Below, in pieces: positions 37,771-46,591 of a DNA stretch of 64,000 bases. The position numbers were made by a program, and so were the translations under genes. The notes under the pieces are model-generated. The model was given only the letters and a program-made list of their open reading frames with translations, was not told where the DNA came from and did no database searches. How positions within the stretch are numbered: position 1 is the first letter of the stretch; each line of letters opens with the position of its first letter. The stretch comes from Ruania albidiflava DSM 18029 (GTDB lineage Bacteria > Actinomycetota > Actinomycetes > Actinomycetales > Beutenbergiaceae). Where the stretch lies: assembly GCF_000421225.1 (NCBI RefSeq), contig NZ_ATWL01000001.1:372001-436000 (forward strand). The letters are read 5' to 3'.

Positions 37771-38769
37771 GTGCTCCCGCCATCGCCGCACCCGGAGACC
37801 GGGCCGACAGATGCCGTCACGCTGCCCCGCTCGCTGCTCGAGGGGGTGGGCGCGACCGCACCCGGAGCCGCCTGGATCCAGCGCCTCCCGCAGCTGGTGC
37901 AGCGGGCGCAGCAACGGTGGCAGCTGCAGCTGGCCGAGCCGTTCGGGGTGGGGACTGCGTCCTGGACTGCCCCGGGCAGGCTGCCGGACGGTACCCCGGT
38001 GGTGGTGAAGATCTCCTACCCGCACGACGAGGCGCGCCACGAGGCCGCGGCGCTGCGCGCCTGGCACGGGTGGGCCGCCGTCGAGCTGCTCGACCACCAC
38101 CACGAGGACTGGGCGCTGCTGCTCCGCCGGGCGCACCCGGGCACGCCGCTGCTGCACGACACCTCGGCTGCGGACCTGCGCCTGGGGCACGGTCTGGAGG
38201 TGCTGCGCAACCTGCACCAGGCCGACATCACCGATGCACCGATGGCGCACCTGACCACGGTGAGCGCCCACTGGGCGCCCCTGGCCGCCGCACGTGCCGA
38301 CCGGTGGGCGACGATGCTCAGCGGTGGGGAACGGCTCGTCCGCGCTGGTCTGGACCTGCTGCACGCGTTCGGTACACCTGGTGCGCGCCCTGGCCCGGTG
38401 GTGCTGCTGCACGGTGACCTGAACCCGGGCAACCTCATCCTGGACGCGCCCACCCAGGGTGCTGGGCACTGGCTGGCGATCGACCCCAAGCCGATGATCG
38501 GCGATCCCGCCTACGACCTGTGGCCACTGCTGGCGCAGGTGGACCAGCCGTTCACCGCAGCCGACCCGCTGGCGCTGGTGCACCACCGGGTACAGCTGGC
38601 CAGCCAGGTGCTGCAGATCCCGGCACTGCGGATCTGCGAGTGGGCGCTGGCCCGTACGATCGAGGCGTTGCTCTGGCAGCTGGACACCTTCACCGATCCG
38701 GCACGCCAGGCGGCCGCGCTGGGCGACCTGCACCAGGCGCAGGTCTGGTACCACCTCGCCTACGGCTGA
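37771..38769 (+). CDS. APH(6)/hydroxyurea-type phosphotransferase
   Basis: 332 residues, GTG start. A kinase of the aminoglycoside/hydroxyurea antibiotic-resistance group (streptomycin 6-kinase-like). VVVKISYPHDEARHEAAALRAW holds the ATP-binding Lys and Glu. LLHGDLNPGNLIL is the catalytic HGDxxxxN loop, and WLAIDPKPMIGDPAYDLWPLL carries the metal-binding Asp. All needed residues are present, so it is probably an active small-molecule kinase. Chromosomal members of this family often have no proven role in resistance, so drug resistance should not be assumed. Confidence 0.85.
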   Translation: MLPPSPHPETGPTDAVTLPRSLLEGVGATAPGAAWIQRLPQLVQRAQQRWQLQLAEPFGVGTASWTAPGRLPDGTPVVVKISYPHDEARHEAAALRAWHGWAAVELLDHHHEDWALLLRRAHPGTPLLHDTSAADLRLGHGLEVLRNLHQADITDAPMAHLTTVSAHWAPLAAARADRWATMLSGGERLVRAGLDLLHAFGTPGARPGPVVLLHGDLNPGNLILDAPTQGAGHWLAIDPKPMIGDPAYDLWPLLAQVDQPFTAADPLALVHHRVQLASQVLQIPALRICEWALARTIEALLWQLDTFTDPARQAAALGDLHQAQVWYHLAYG

Positions 38770-38831
38770 CTCAGGCGCCTGCTCGTGCGTCTGTCCACGC
38801 ACAGCGTGCTCACCTGGTGCAGACTGGCGGC

Positions 38832-40040
38832 GTGAAGATGACCACCCGACGGCGGACCACGGCCCGCACGACCGAGCTGCCGAAGCTGACCCGGTCACCG
38901 GCGCGCGGTGCCCGTCTGCACGCCCACCGCCTACCGGAGCGGCACCTGCGCGCCGAGGACACCGGGGACGGCGTGCCCCGGTGGATGGTGAAGGCCGGCG
39001 GCTGGTCCTGGCGGCTGCTGCTGGTGATCGCCGTGGTCGCCCTGTTCACCTGGGCCACAGCACGGATCCAGCTGGTGTTCATCGCCGTGTTCCTGGCCCT
39101 GGTGTTCACCGCCGTGCTGCGTCCGTTCGTGAACGTGATGAACCGGGTGATGCCGCGGGGCCTGGCCACGGGCCTGTCCATCCTGGGTGCGTTCCTCGTG
39201 GTCAGCGGGCTGATCACCTACGTCGTGACCTCGGTGACGGGCCAGTGGAGCACCCTGTCCGAGCGGTTCTCCGACGGTCTGAACGAGCTCTTCGACATCG
39301 CCCAGAACCTCCCGTTCGGCATCTCCATCACGACAGCGCAGCTCGAGGAATGGGCACAGACTGCCCTGGAGTGGGTGAACGAGAACCAGTCCGAGCTGCT
39401 GGACCGCGCGGCCGAGGGCGCGGGGTCGGTGTTCGAGACGTTCACGATCCTTGCGCTGGCGATCTTCTGCACGGTGTTCTTCCTCTCCCGCGGCGACGAG
39501 ATGTGGCGCTGGTTCATCAACCAGCTGCCCGGCAGGATGCGGGAGAAGTGGATGATCGCCGGCGGGGTGAGCTGGTACACCTTCTCCGGGTATGCCCGTG
39601 GCACGGTGATCATCGCCTTCGTCGACGGTGTGCTGGCATTCATCGTGCTGCTCATCGCCGGTGTCCCGCTGGCGGCACCTCTGGCGGTGCTGGTGTTCAT
39701 CGGTGCGTTCATCCCGCTCGTCGGGGCACCGGCTGCGATGATCATCGCGATGATCGTGGCGCTGGCCGTCAACGGCCTGCTGAACGCTGTGATCGTCGGC
39801 CTGTTCATCGCCCTGATCGGCCAGTTCGAGGGCCATGTGCTGCAGCCGCTGGTGATGGGCAAGCAGGTGTCCCTGCACCCGGTGGTCGTAGCGCTGGCAG
39901 TGACCGCCGGGATCTTGGTGGCCGGCATCCTCGGGGCGATCATCGTGATCCCGATCGTCGCCGTGGTCTGGGCGGTGTACTCCCGGCTGCGCACCGTGGA
40001 CCCGCCGATGACCGACGACGAGGTGGTCTCCGGTCGATGA
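38832..40040 (+). CDS. AI-2E family membrane transporter
   Basis: 402 residues from GTG 38832 (ATG 38838 is next). A basic N-terminus of about 60 residues is followed by about eight transmembrane helices: two or three before a soluble loop (TGQWSTLSERFSDGLNELFDIAQNL) and the rest after LSRGDEMWRWFINQLPG. The conserved GFIPLVGAP-like motif (FIGAFIPLVGAPAAMIIAMIVAL) and FEGHVLQPLVMGKQVSLHPVVVALAV identify the family. Members include the TqsA exporter and Na+/H+ antiporters; substrate unknown. The stop overlaps the next ATG (ATGA), coupling the two genes. Confidence 0.9.
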   Translation: MKMTTRRRTTARTTELPKLTRSPARGARLHAHRLPERHLRAEDTGDGVPRWMVKAGGWSWRLLLVIAVVALFTWATARIQLVFIAVFLALVFTAVLRPFVNVMNRVMPRGLATGLSILGAFLVVSGLITYVVTSVTGQWSTLSERFSDGLNELFDIAQNLPFGISITTAQLEEWAQTALEWVNENQSELLDRAAEGAGSVFETFTILALAIFCTVFFLSRGDEMWRWFINQLPGRMREKWMIAGGVSWYTFSGYARGTVIIAFVDGVLAFIVLLIAGVPLAAPLAVLVFIGAFIPLVGAPAAMIIAMIVALAVNGLLNAVIVGLFIALIGQFEGHVLQPLVMGKQVSLHPVVVALAVTAGILVAGILGAIIVIPIVAVVWAVYSRLRTVDPPMTDDEVVSGR

Positions 40041-40735
40041 GGGTGGCCAGCGCGACCTCCCCGCGAGGCCAGGTGACCTTGGTCCGGCGCGCCGACGCCC
40101 TCGAGCTCCGGGTGAACGGGGTGTTCGTGATGGACACCGCGCAGACCACCACCGAGCGGGCACTGGCGCGAGCAGCGCTGGCGCAGGTCAACCACCCGGA
40201 ACAGGTGCTGGTCGGCGGCCTGGGACTGGGGTTCACCGCTGCCGAGATGCTCACCGACGAGCGGGTGACCCGCCTGGAGGTGGTGGAGATCGAGCCGGCG
40301 GTGGTCAGCTGGTTGGCCGACGGCAGCGTGCCGCACGGTCCGGCGTTGCTGGCCGACCCGCGCCTGCACGTCATCGAGGCGGATGTGGCCAGCTATGTGG
40401 CCGCTCTGCCGCCCGCGTCGGTGGACGCACTGGTCCTGGACGTGGACAACGGGCCGGGCTACCTGGTCCACGAGGGCAACTCCCGTCTGTACCAGCCGCA
40501 GATGCTCGGGACGATCGCCCGGGTGCTCCGCCCCGGCGGGGCGGTGGTGATCTGGTCCTCGGCTCGTGCACCGGAGCTGGCCACGGCCATGGCTGCTGTG
40601 CTCGATGAGTCCGACGAGCAGGCGCTGGCCGTGCAGCTGCAACGCCGCGACGAGCAGTACTGGCTCTACTCCGGTTGGAAGGACGAAGGCCAGATCAGCG
40701 GAAGTCACGGGACCGGCTTGGCACCCGCAGGCTGA
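40037..40735 (+). CDS. Spermidine-synthase-like methyltransferase-fold protein
   Basis: 232 residues. A Rossmann-fold domain of the polyamine synthase type: VLVGGLGLGFTAAEML (glycine loop), VVEIEPAVVSWL (acidic residue binding the nucleoside ribose), VIEADVASYVA and DALVLDVDNGPGYLVHEGNSRLY. The last motif differs from the D-Y/D-D pair of true spermidine synthases, and the length is short, so it is probably a relative with another role. Coupled to the AI-2E gene. Its end overlaps convergent dnaE2 by 41 bases. Confidence 0.8.
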   Translation: MRVASATSPRGQVTLVRRADALELRVNGVFVMDTAQTTTERALARAALAQVNHPEQVLVGGLGLGFTAAEMLTDERVTRLEVVEIEPAVVSWLADGSVPHGPALLADPRLHVIEADVASYVAALPPASVDALVLDVDNGPGYLVHEGNSRLYQPQMLGTIARVLRPGGAVVIWSSARAPELATAMAAVLDESDEQALAVQLQRRDEQYWLYSGWKDEGQISGSHGTGLAPAG

Positions 40736-43700
40736 GCTCGGTGACCTGGTCGGCCATCAGGTTCGTGACGCCGTCGGCATGCTCCACCACCCCTCGCACC
40801 ACCAGGGCAGCACTGCCGCGCACCACCTTCCGGTAACGCTGCCACAGCCCGGCCGAACAGATCACGTTGAGCAGCCCGGTCTCGTCCTCCAGGGACAGGA
40901 ACGTCACCCCGGCGGCGGTGGCCGGGCGCTGCCGGTGGGTGACGACCCCGGCCACCCGCACCCGCCTCCCCGCCCCGGCTGCGGGGACGTCGACCACCCG
41001 GAGCACTCCCCCGGCGTCCAGCTCCTCCCGGCGGAACTGGGTGGGGAAGGAGTCCACCGAGACCCCGGTAGCCCACACGTCCGCCACCGCAGTGGACACC
41101 TCGTCCATCGCGGGCAGGTCCGGCACGCTGGTACCTACGGCGGTCAGCGGCAACGGTTCGGCGATCCACCTTCCGTGCCGGGTGCCGCTCTCCGCTGCGA
41201 GCGCACCAGCCAGCCACAACCCTTCCCGACGGTCGCGGGTCAGGTCTTCGAGCGCTCCGGCAGTGGCCAGCGCCTCCAGCTGCGCGGCGGTCAGCCGCAC
41301 CCGGCGGGCCAGGTCGGCCAGGTCGACCAGCGGCGCCTCCTGTCGGACCTGCACCAGCCGCTCGGCGGTCTTCTCCCCGATACCCCGGACCGGGGCGAGG
41401 CCCAGGCGTACGGCGAGAGGGCCGTCGTCGGCATTCCCCACCCGCTCCACCTGTGCCTGCACCCCAGAGGCGACCACGCTGGCCCGGCGCACCTCCACCC
41501 CACGGCGGCGGGCATCAGCCACCAACGACTGCGGGGAGTAGAACCCCATCGGCTGGGCGGCCAGCAGCCCGGCGTAGAACGCTGCCGGGTGGTGCACCTT
41601 CAGCCAGGCGCTGGCATAGACCAGGTAGGCGAAGGAGAACGCGTGCGACTCCGGGAAGCCGAAGTCCGCGAACGCCTTGAGCTTCTCGAAGATCTGCTCG
41701 GCCACCGCCCGCGGTACTCCGTTGCCGGCCATCCCCTCCAGCAGCCGGGTGTGCAGCGCCTCCATCCGCTCCATCGACCGCTTCGAGCCCATCGCGCGGC
41801 GCAGCTGGTCGGCCTCGGCGGCGGAGAAGGAGGCCACGTCGATGGCGATCTGCATCAGCTGCTCCTGGAACAGCGGTACGCCGAGGGTCTTGGCCAGAGC
41901 CGGTTCCAGCAGCGGGTGCAGGTAGGTGACCGGTTCCCGGCCGTTGCGACGGTTGATGTAGGGGTGCACAGCGTCCCCCTGGATCGGGCCGGGGCGGATC
42001 AGGGCCACCTCGACCACGATGTCGTAGAAGGTGCGCGGCTTCAGCCGGGGCAGAGTGGCCATCTGCGCCCGGGACTCCACCTGGAACACCCCCACAGTGT
42101 CTCCGGCGCAGAGCAGGTCGTACACGCCCGGGTCCTCCTGCGGCAGCGAGTGCAGGTCGAGGGTGAGGCCCTCGGTGCGTTCGATCTCCTCGAACGCCAG
42201 CCGCAGCGCGGTGAGCATGCCCAGTCCGAGCAGGTCGAACTTCACCAGCCCGGCGTCGGCGCAGTCGTCCTTGTCCCACTGCAGCACGGTGCGCCCGGGC
42301 ATGGTGGCCCACTCCACCGGGCACACGTCGATCACCGGCCGGTCGCAGAGCACCATCCCACCGGAGTGGATGCCCAGGTGGCGCGGCAGGCGGAGCATCT
42401 GCTCGGCGATCTCGACCACCTGCTCCGGCGCGCCGACCTCCTCCCCGGCCAGGGACCCCCAGCGCTCCACGTTCTTGGACCAGGCGTCCTGCTGGCCCAC
42501 GTCGTGGCCGAAGGCGCGGGCAGCGTCTCGGATCGCTGACTTCGGCCGGTAGGAGATCACGTTCGCCACCTGGGCGGCGTGGGTGCGCCCATACCGGGCG
42601 TAGACGTGCTGGATCACCTCCTCCCGGCGGCCGGACTCGATGTCCAGGTCGATGTCCGGCGGCCCGGACCGGCCCGGGGAGAGGAACCGTTCGAAGAGCA
42701 TCTGGTGCTGCACGGCGTCCACTGCGGTGATGCCCAGGGCGAAGCAGACCGCAGAGTTCGCGGCCGACCCGCGGCCCTGGCAGAGGATGCCCTGGCTGCG
42801 GCAGAACTCCACGATCTCGTGCACGATGAGGAAGTAGCCGGGGAAGTCCAGGGCGGTGATCACCTCCAGCTCGTGGGCGATCGTGGCGTAGGCGCCGGGT
42901 GAGCGTTCGGCCTCCGGCGGGCCGTAGCGCTGGCGGGCGCCGCGCATGGTCAGCTCGCGCAACCAGGTGGCCTCGGTGTGCCCGGGCGGCACGGGGCAGG
43001 GTGGCAGGTTCGGGGCGAGCAGGTGCAGGTCGAAGGCGCACTCGGCGGCCAGCGCGGCGCTGGTGGCCACCGCCTGCGGGTGGCGGTGGTGCAGCGCGAG
43101 CATCTCGGCCGGGCTGCGCAGGTGGGCGGCTCGGGGTGGCAGCCAGCCGGCCATCTCCTCCAGGGTGGAGCGGGCGCGGACGGCGGCGAGCACGTCCGCC
43201 AGGTGCTGGTCGGCGGGGGTGGCGCAGTGCACGCCACCGGTGGCGACCAGCGGCAGGTGGGCGTCGGTGGCGAGCTGGGCGAGCGCATCGGCGCGCACCG
43301 CGTCCAGCGGGTCGCCGGTGGCGGTGACCTCCACGGCCACGTTGTCGGCGCCGAAGGAGTCGGTGAGCCGGTCCAGCTCGTAGCGGGCGGCGGGCAGGTC
43401 CACCTCCCCGGGGTGGGGTTCGAGCGCACGGCGCACACCGGACTTGCGGCAGCCGGTGAGCACCAGCCAGTTCCCGGCCGCCAGGTCGGCGAGCTCACCG
43501 AGCTCGTAGCGGGCCTCGCCCTTGGCGCCGCTGGCCAGGTGGGCGTTGGCGATCGCCCGGGACAGACGCCGGTACCCCTCCGGACCGCGAGCGAGCACCA
43601 GCAGGTGCCTGCCCTCCGGGTCGGGCATGCCGGTGGGCCGGGTGCTGGCGTCCAGGGTCAGCTCGGCGCCGTAGACGGTGGGCATCCGGGCGGCCGCAGC

Positions 43701-43898
43701 AGCCTCGCAGAACCGGACCACACCGTAGAGGCCGTCGTGGTCGGTGATAGCGATCGCGGACAGTCCCAGACGGACCGCCTCCAGGACGAGCTCCTCGGGC
43801 TGGCTGGCGCCGTCCAGGAAGCTGAACGCGGAGTGGGCGTGCAGCTCGGCGTAGGCGACTTCCGGGCCGGGGCCGGTGGCGCGGCCTGGGCGGGTCAT
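40695..43898 (-). CDS. dnaE2: Error-prone DNA polymerase DnaE2/ImuC
   Basis: 1,067 residues from ATG 43898. An SOS-induced alpha-type polymerase used for damage bypass together with ImuA' and ImuB. An N-terminal PHP domain (YAELHAHSAFSFLDGAS, ITDHDGLYG) is followed by the family C palm with CQGRGSAANSAVCFALGIT and PDIDLDIESGRREEVI (catalytic aspartates). DKDDCADAGLVKFDLLGLGMLT and a C-terminal OB domain (RVAGVVTHRQRPATAAGVTFLSLEDETG) complete it. The length and absence of a proofreading subunit-binding tail fit DnaE2 rather than replicative DnaE1. A LexA box lies about 49 bases upstream. The frame extends to 44006, but homology begins after 43898. Confidence 0.93.
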   Translation of the reverse strand: MTRPGRATGPGPEVAYAELHAHSAFSFLDGASQPEELVLEAVRLGLSAIAITDHDGLYGVVRFCEAAAAARMPTVYGAELTLDASTRPTGMPDPEGRHLLVLARGPEGYRRLSRAIANAHLASGAKGEARYELGELADLAAGNWLVLTGCRKSGVRRALEPHPGEVDLPAARYELDRLTDSFGADNVAVEVTATGDPLDAVRADALAQLATDAHLPLVATGGVHCATPADQHLADVLAAVRARSTLEEMAGWLPPRAAHLRSPAEMLALHHRHPQAVATSAALAAECAFDLHLLAPNLPPCPVPPGHTEATWLRELTMRGARQRYGPPEAERSPGAYATIAHELEVITALDFPGYFLIVHEIVEFCRSQGILCQGRGSAANSAVCFALGITAVDAVQHQMLFERFLSPGRSGPPDIDLDIESGRREEVIQHVYARYGRTHAAQVANVISYRPKSAIRDAARAFGHDVGQQDAWSKNVERWGSLAGEEVGAPEQVVEIAEQMLRLPRHLGIHSGGMVLCDRPVIDVCPVEWATMPGRTVLQWDKDDCADAGLVKFDLLGLGMLTALRLAFEEIERTEGLTLDLHSLPQEDPGVYDLLCAGDTVGVFQVESRAQMATLPRLKPRTFYDIVVEVALIRPGPIQGDAVHPYINRRNGREPVTYLHPLLEPALAKTLGVPLFQEQLMQIAIDVASFSAAEADQLRRAMGSKRSMERMEALHTRLLEGMAGNGVPRAVAEQIFEKLKAFADFGFPESHAFSFAYLVYASAWLKVHHPAAFYAGLLAAQPMGFYSPQSLVADARRRGVEVRRASVVASGVQAQVERVGNADDGPLAVRLGLAPVRGIGEKTAERLVQVRQEAPLVDLADLARRVRLTAAQLEALATAGALEDLTRDRREGLWLAGALAAESGTRHGRWIAEPLPLTAVGTSVPDLPAMDEVSTAVADVWATGVSVDSFPTQFRREELDAGGVLRVVDVPAAGAGRRVRVAGVVTHRQRPATAAGVTFLSLEDETGLLNVICSAGLWQRYRKVVRGSAALVVRGVVEHADGVTNLMADQVTELSLRVPSRSRDFR

Positions 43899-43946
43899 CG
43901 TGGGCTCCGCAGGCACTGGCGGGGCGCACCCGACCCCTCGAGCGAA

Positions 43947-43962
43947 TCGAACATACGTTCTA
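43947..43962. promoter_or_regulatory. LexA (SOS) box of dnaE2
   Basis: TCGAACATACGTTCTA: the actinobacterial/Gram-positive LexA operator pattern CGAAC-N4-GTTCG with one mismatch in the last position. It lies 49 bases ahead of the dnaE2 ATG on the minus strand. Confidence 0.85.
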
Positions 43963-44023
43963 TCGTAACGCTGGGTGCAGCGGGCTGCCGACCACTCTGT
44001 GGTCACGGGCGCGGCGGTCGGGC

Positions 44024-44029
44024 TAGAAT
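44024..44029 (+). promoter_or_regulatory. Possible -10 element for the hemerythrin gene
   Basis: TAGAAT is one base from the TATAAT consensus and the best -10-like hexamer in the 227-base gap after dnaE2. I see no clear -35 partner. It would give a leader of roughly 95 bases containing two short reading frames. Confidence 0.35.
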
Positions 44030-44060
44030 CGCTGCAGCGTCGCGTGCCGGTGACAACCGA

Positions 44061-44129
44061 ATGTCAGGCATGGAGGCGCCGGACACGAAGGAGAGACATG
44101 AGGATGTCTTCCCCTTCGCCCTCACGTGA
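44061..44129 (+). other. Short leader reading frame overlapping the hemerythrin start
   Basis: ATG 44061 opens a 22-residue frame (MSGMEAPDTKERHEDVFPFALT). Its TGA overlaps the GTG of the hemerythrin gene as GTGA, the pattern of translational coupling. A second frame, ATG 44098 (MRMSSPSPSRD) with AAGGAG upstream, ends at 44133 and overlaps the same start. The hemerythrin GTG has no good ribosome site of its own. Whether either peptide is made is unknown. Confidence 0.3.
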
Positions 44130-44596
44130 CTGAGGGCGAGACGACCAGGCTGATCGCCTGGAGCCAGGAGCTGCGGGCTGTGCACGGTCGGTTGCGCGAG
44201 GCGCTGCAGATCACCCGGGAGGCAGTGGCTGAGGGGCGCGGCTCCGAAGCGGCAAGCCGTGATCTGCTGCTGTTCTGCCACGGCTTCTGCACCGCGCTCG
44301 ACGGTCACCACCGCGCCGAGGACCGCGAGCTGTTCCCTGCGATCGCGGAGCAGCACCCGCAGCTGCGGGCCACGCTGCGCTACCTCCAGCAGGACCACTC
44401 GATGATGGCGCACCTGATCGCCGAGCTGGTCGAGAGCGTGCAGCGGGCCGACTCCCCTGCCCAGCTGGACCGGCACCTCGAGGGGATTGCGGCGATCATG
44501 GAGTCGCACTTCCGGTACGAGGAGCGGCAGCTGCTGACCGTGCTGGAGGATCTGGCTCTGCAGCACCCGGTAGAGCAGGTGCTCGGACCGCTGTAG
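44126..44596 (+). CDS. Hemerythrin HHE-domain protein
   Basis: 156 residues, GTG start. A four-helix bundle of the HHE type, expected to bind a di-iron centre. HGRLREAL (first His), FCTALDGHHRAEDRELFPAI (HHRAED), QQDHSMMAHLIAEL and MESHFRYEERQLL supply the His/Glu ligands in order. Relatives bind oxygen or nitric oxide or act in iron/redox sensing; the role is not set by sequence. Translation probably depends on the overlapping leader frame(s). Confidence 0.85.
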   Translation: MTEGETTRLIAWSQELRAVHGRLREALQITREAVAEGRGSEAASRDLLLFCHGFCTALDGHHRAEDRELFPAIAEQHPQLRATLRYLQQDHSMMAHLIAELVESVQRADSPAQLDRHLEGIAAIMESHFRYEERQLLTVLEDLALQHPVEQVLGPL

Positions 44597-44766
44597 AGAC
44601 ACGCACATCCGCTGCAGAGGCACTCAGGCCCACTGCGGAGAGGCTCGGTGGCGCCAGCACCGGCCATGGTCGCCTCTCGTGTCGATTCGCGACGGCGAAG
44701 CACGGGCTTTCGTTGATGTCTCGCCATTCGCGGCGGTTTGTCAGTGGTCGGTGCTTGACTGTTCTC

Positions 44767-46509
44767 ATGACCACGGCACCGCTCTCCTTCGTCCCGGGCC
44801 ACCGCCTGGGGCGCGGCAGCGTGCTGGAGGACCTAGCGATGATCGAGGCCGGAGTCGACCAGGGGCTGCTGGTCCGAGCCGAGGTGCTCCTGGAGTGGGT
44901 GGAGGAGAACGAGATCCCGCCCGAGCCGGACCGGTTCGGGCCGGGCCCGAGCATCATCCCGGTGCCGGTGGGCGAGCTCAGAGCCGGTCCGGACGATCTC
45001 GGCGCACGGCTGACCAGCCGCGACGAGGACGGCGTGCTCCCGTCCCGACCGGTGCCTATCGCGGGCGAGGGGGCGCCGATGGTCTCCGACCTCGCGCTGG
45101 TGGACCTGGCAGCGACCTTGCGCCGCTCAGTGGTCTCCGCCACCCGGCTGGTGGGTGGCATCACCGAGCTGGGATACCGGCTACCGATGATCTGGGACCG
45201 GTGCCGCCAGGGCGGGGTGCCGTTGTGGCGGGCGCTGCGGGTGGCGGAGAAGACGATGACAGTGCCGACAGTCGTGGCCACCCAGGTCGACGCCGAGGTG
45301 GTCAGCGTGCTCGGCTCCTGCTCCTGGGCCCAGGTCGACCGGTGCATCCAGGCGGCCTTGACCCGCCACGAGGAGAGCCTGCGCGAGGCCGGTGCGGACG
45401 ACGACACTGACGACGACACTGACACCGGGCAGAGCGACGGGCACGACGAGGCTGGTGCCGCCACCGAGGACGCCCGAGACGTGCGGGTCCACCTGAGCGA
45501 TGCCGGCACCGATCCGCACATGCTCGGTGCCGATGGCATCGGTCTGACCGGCATTGACGGGCTGATCGACGATGCCGACGCACTGGACCTGGAGCAGGCG
45601 ATCCGAGACCTCGCCGCGGCGCTGGCCGCCGCCGGCTCGAACGAGTCGCTGGGCGTGCGCCGGGCCAAGGCCCTGGGCATGCTCGCTCGCGGTGAAGCAC
45701 CCTTGTCGTCCGGGCAGCATGCCCCGCACGGCGCGGGCGCCTCCGGTGCCACCGAGAACAGCTCGACGTCGAATGCCGGGCCGACGGGGGCAGCGCCGGC
45801 ACCCGGCTCGCGTCGACAGGTGCTGCTCATGCTGCACCTGACCCAGGCCGGCCTGGACGGCGAGGACCCAGTGGGCCGGTGCGAGAACACCCTGGCCCCC
45901 GCCAGCGTCGAGCAGATCAAGGACTGGTGCACCGGCGCAAAGGTGAAGATCCAGCCGGTGCTGGACCTCTCTGGGCACCACCCGGTGGGCAGCTACGAGA
46001 TTCCCGACCGGCTGCGCGACCAGGTGCGGAACCGGGACCTGGAGTGCGTCTTCCCACACTGCCACCGTCCTACACGTGCCTGCGACCTGGACCACATCAC
46101 CCCATATCCGCAGGGTCCGACCTGTGCGTGCAACCTGGCACCGCTGTGCCGGCGTCACCACCGGGCCAAGACCGCCCGCCGGTGGACCTATCTCATGGTG
46201 CACCCGGGCACCTACTACTGGCGCGCACCCTCCGGGGCCACCTACCTGGTCGATGCCCACGGCACCCACCAGCTGCCCGACCTCGGCGTGCCTGGTGCCG
46301 CTGATCGGCACCGGCGACGCTGCCCGAGCGAGACACCGGGCAGCTCTCCGAGCGCAGCAACGACCCCGGGAAGCCCGCCGCCGACGCTCCACAGCAGTCG
46401 GGCACGCTCCCGTGGTGCCCGCAGGCAGAGCCGTCCTAACCGCAGCAGTCCCGGGCCCAGCTCGCGACCACCACCCGACCTGGGTTGGGATGACTCACCG
46501 CCATTCTGA
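44767..46509 (+). CDS. DUF222/HNH endonuclease-like protein (13E12 family)
   Basis: 580 residues from ATG 44767. An N-terminal DUF222 domain (VLEDLAMIEAGVDQG...ATRLVGGITELGYRLPMIWDRCRQGGVPLWRALRVAEKT) is followed by an acidic linker near residues 215-240 rich in Asp. The C-terminal HNH nuclease domain has RDLECVFPHCHRPTRACDLDH and CNLAPLCRRHHRAKTARRW: Cys/His zinc ligands and the catalytic His of DLDH. The last 80 residues are Pro/Ser/Arg-rich. Such proteins are multicopy in actinobacteria, and this one may be a mobile or repeated element. No terminal repeats seen around it. Confidence 0.85.
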   Translation: MTTAPLSFVPGHRLGRGSVLEDLAMIEAGVDQGLLVRAEVLLEWVEENEIPPEPDRFGPGPSIIPVPVGELRAGPDDLGARLTSRDEDGVLPSRPVPIAGEGAPMVSDLALVDLAATLRRSVVSATRLVGGITELGYRLPMIWDRCRQGGVPLWRALRVAEKTMTVPTVVATQVDAEVVSVLGSCSWAQVDRCIQAALTRHEESLREAGADDDTDDDTDTGQSDGHDEAGAATEDARDVRVHLSDAGTDPHMLGADGIGLTGIDGLIDDADALDLEQAIRDLAAALAAAGSNESLGVRRAKALGMLARGEAPLSSGQHAPHGAGASGATENSSTSNAGPTGAAPAPGSRRQVLLMLHLTQAGLDGEDPVGRCENTLAPASVEQIKDWCTGAKVKIQPVLDLSGHHPVGSYEIPDRLRDQVRNRDLECVFPHCHRPTRACDLDHITPYPQGPTCACNLAPLCRRHHRAKTARRWTYLMVHPGTYYWRAPSGATYLVDAHGTHQLPDLGVPGAADRHRRRCPSETPGSSPSAATTPGSPPPTLHSSRARSRGARRQSRPNRSSPGPSSRPPPDLGWDDSPPF

Positions 46510-46591
46510 GCAGCAGGCCCACCACCCCTCCTGCACGCGCACGTCATGGCACCGGTCGGCCTCGCCCCGCGCCCGGGCTACGGTTGGGGGT

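Noticed and set aside
37771-38769. Calling the APH(6)-like kinase an antibiotic-resistance gene
   Set aside because: Catalytic motifs are intact, but the gene sits in a chromosomal housekeeping context with no mobile element; function cannot be inferred to that level.
42000-43500. Possible CRISPR or tandem-repeat arrays anywhere in the window
   Set aside because: No regularly spaced direct repeats were seen. Repetition is limited to protein domains, the 75-bp inverted repeat and terminators.
44590-44652. Three imperfect 21-base tandem units after the hemerythrin gene (for example GCTGCAGAGGCACTCAGG)
   Set aside because: The first pair match at about 15 of 21 positions but the third at only about 12; too weak to call a repeat array.
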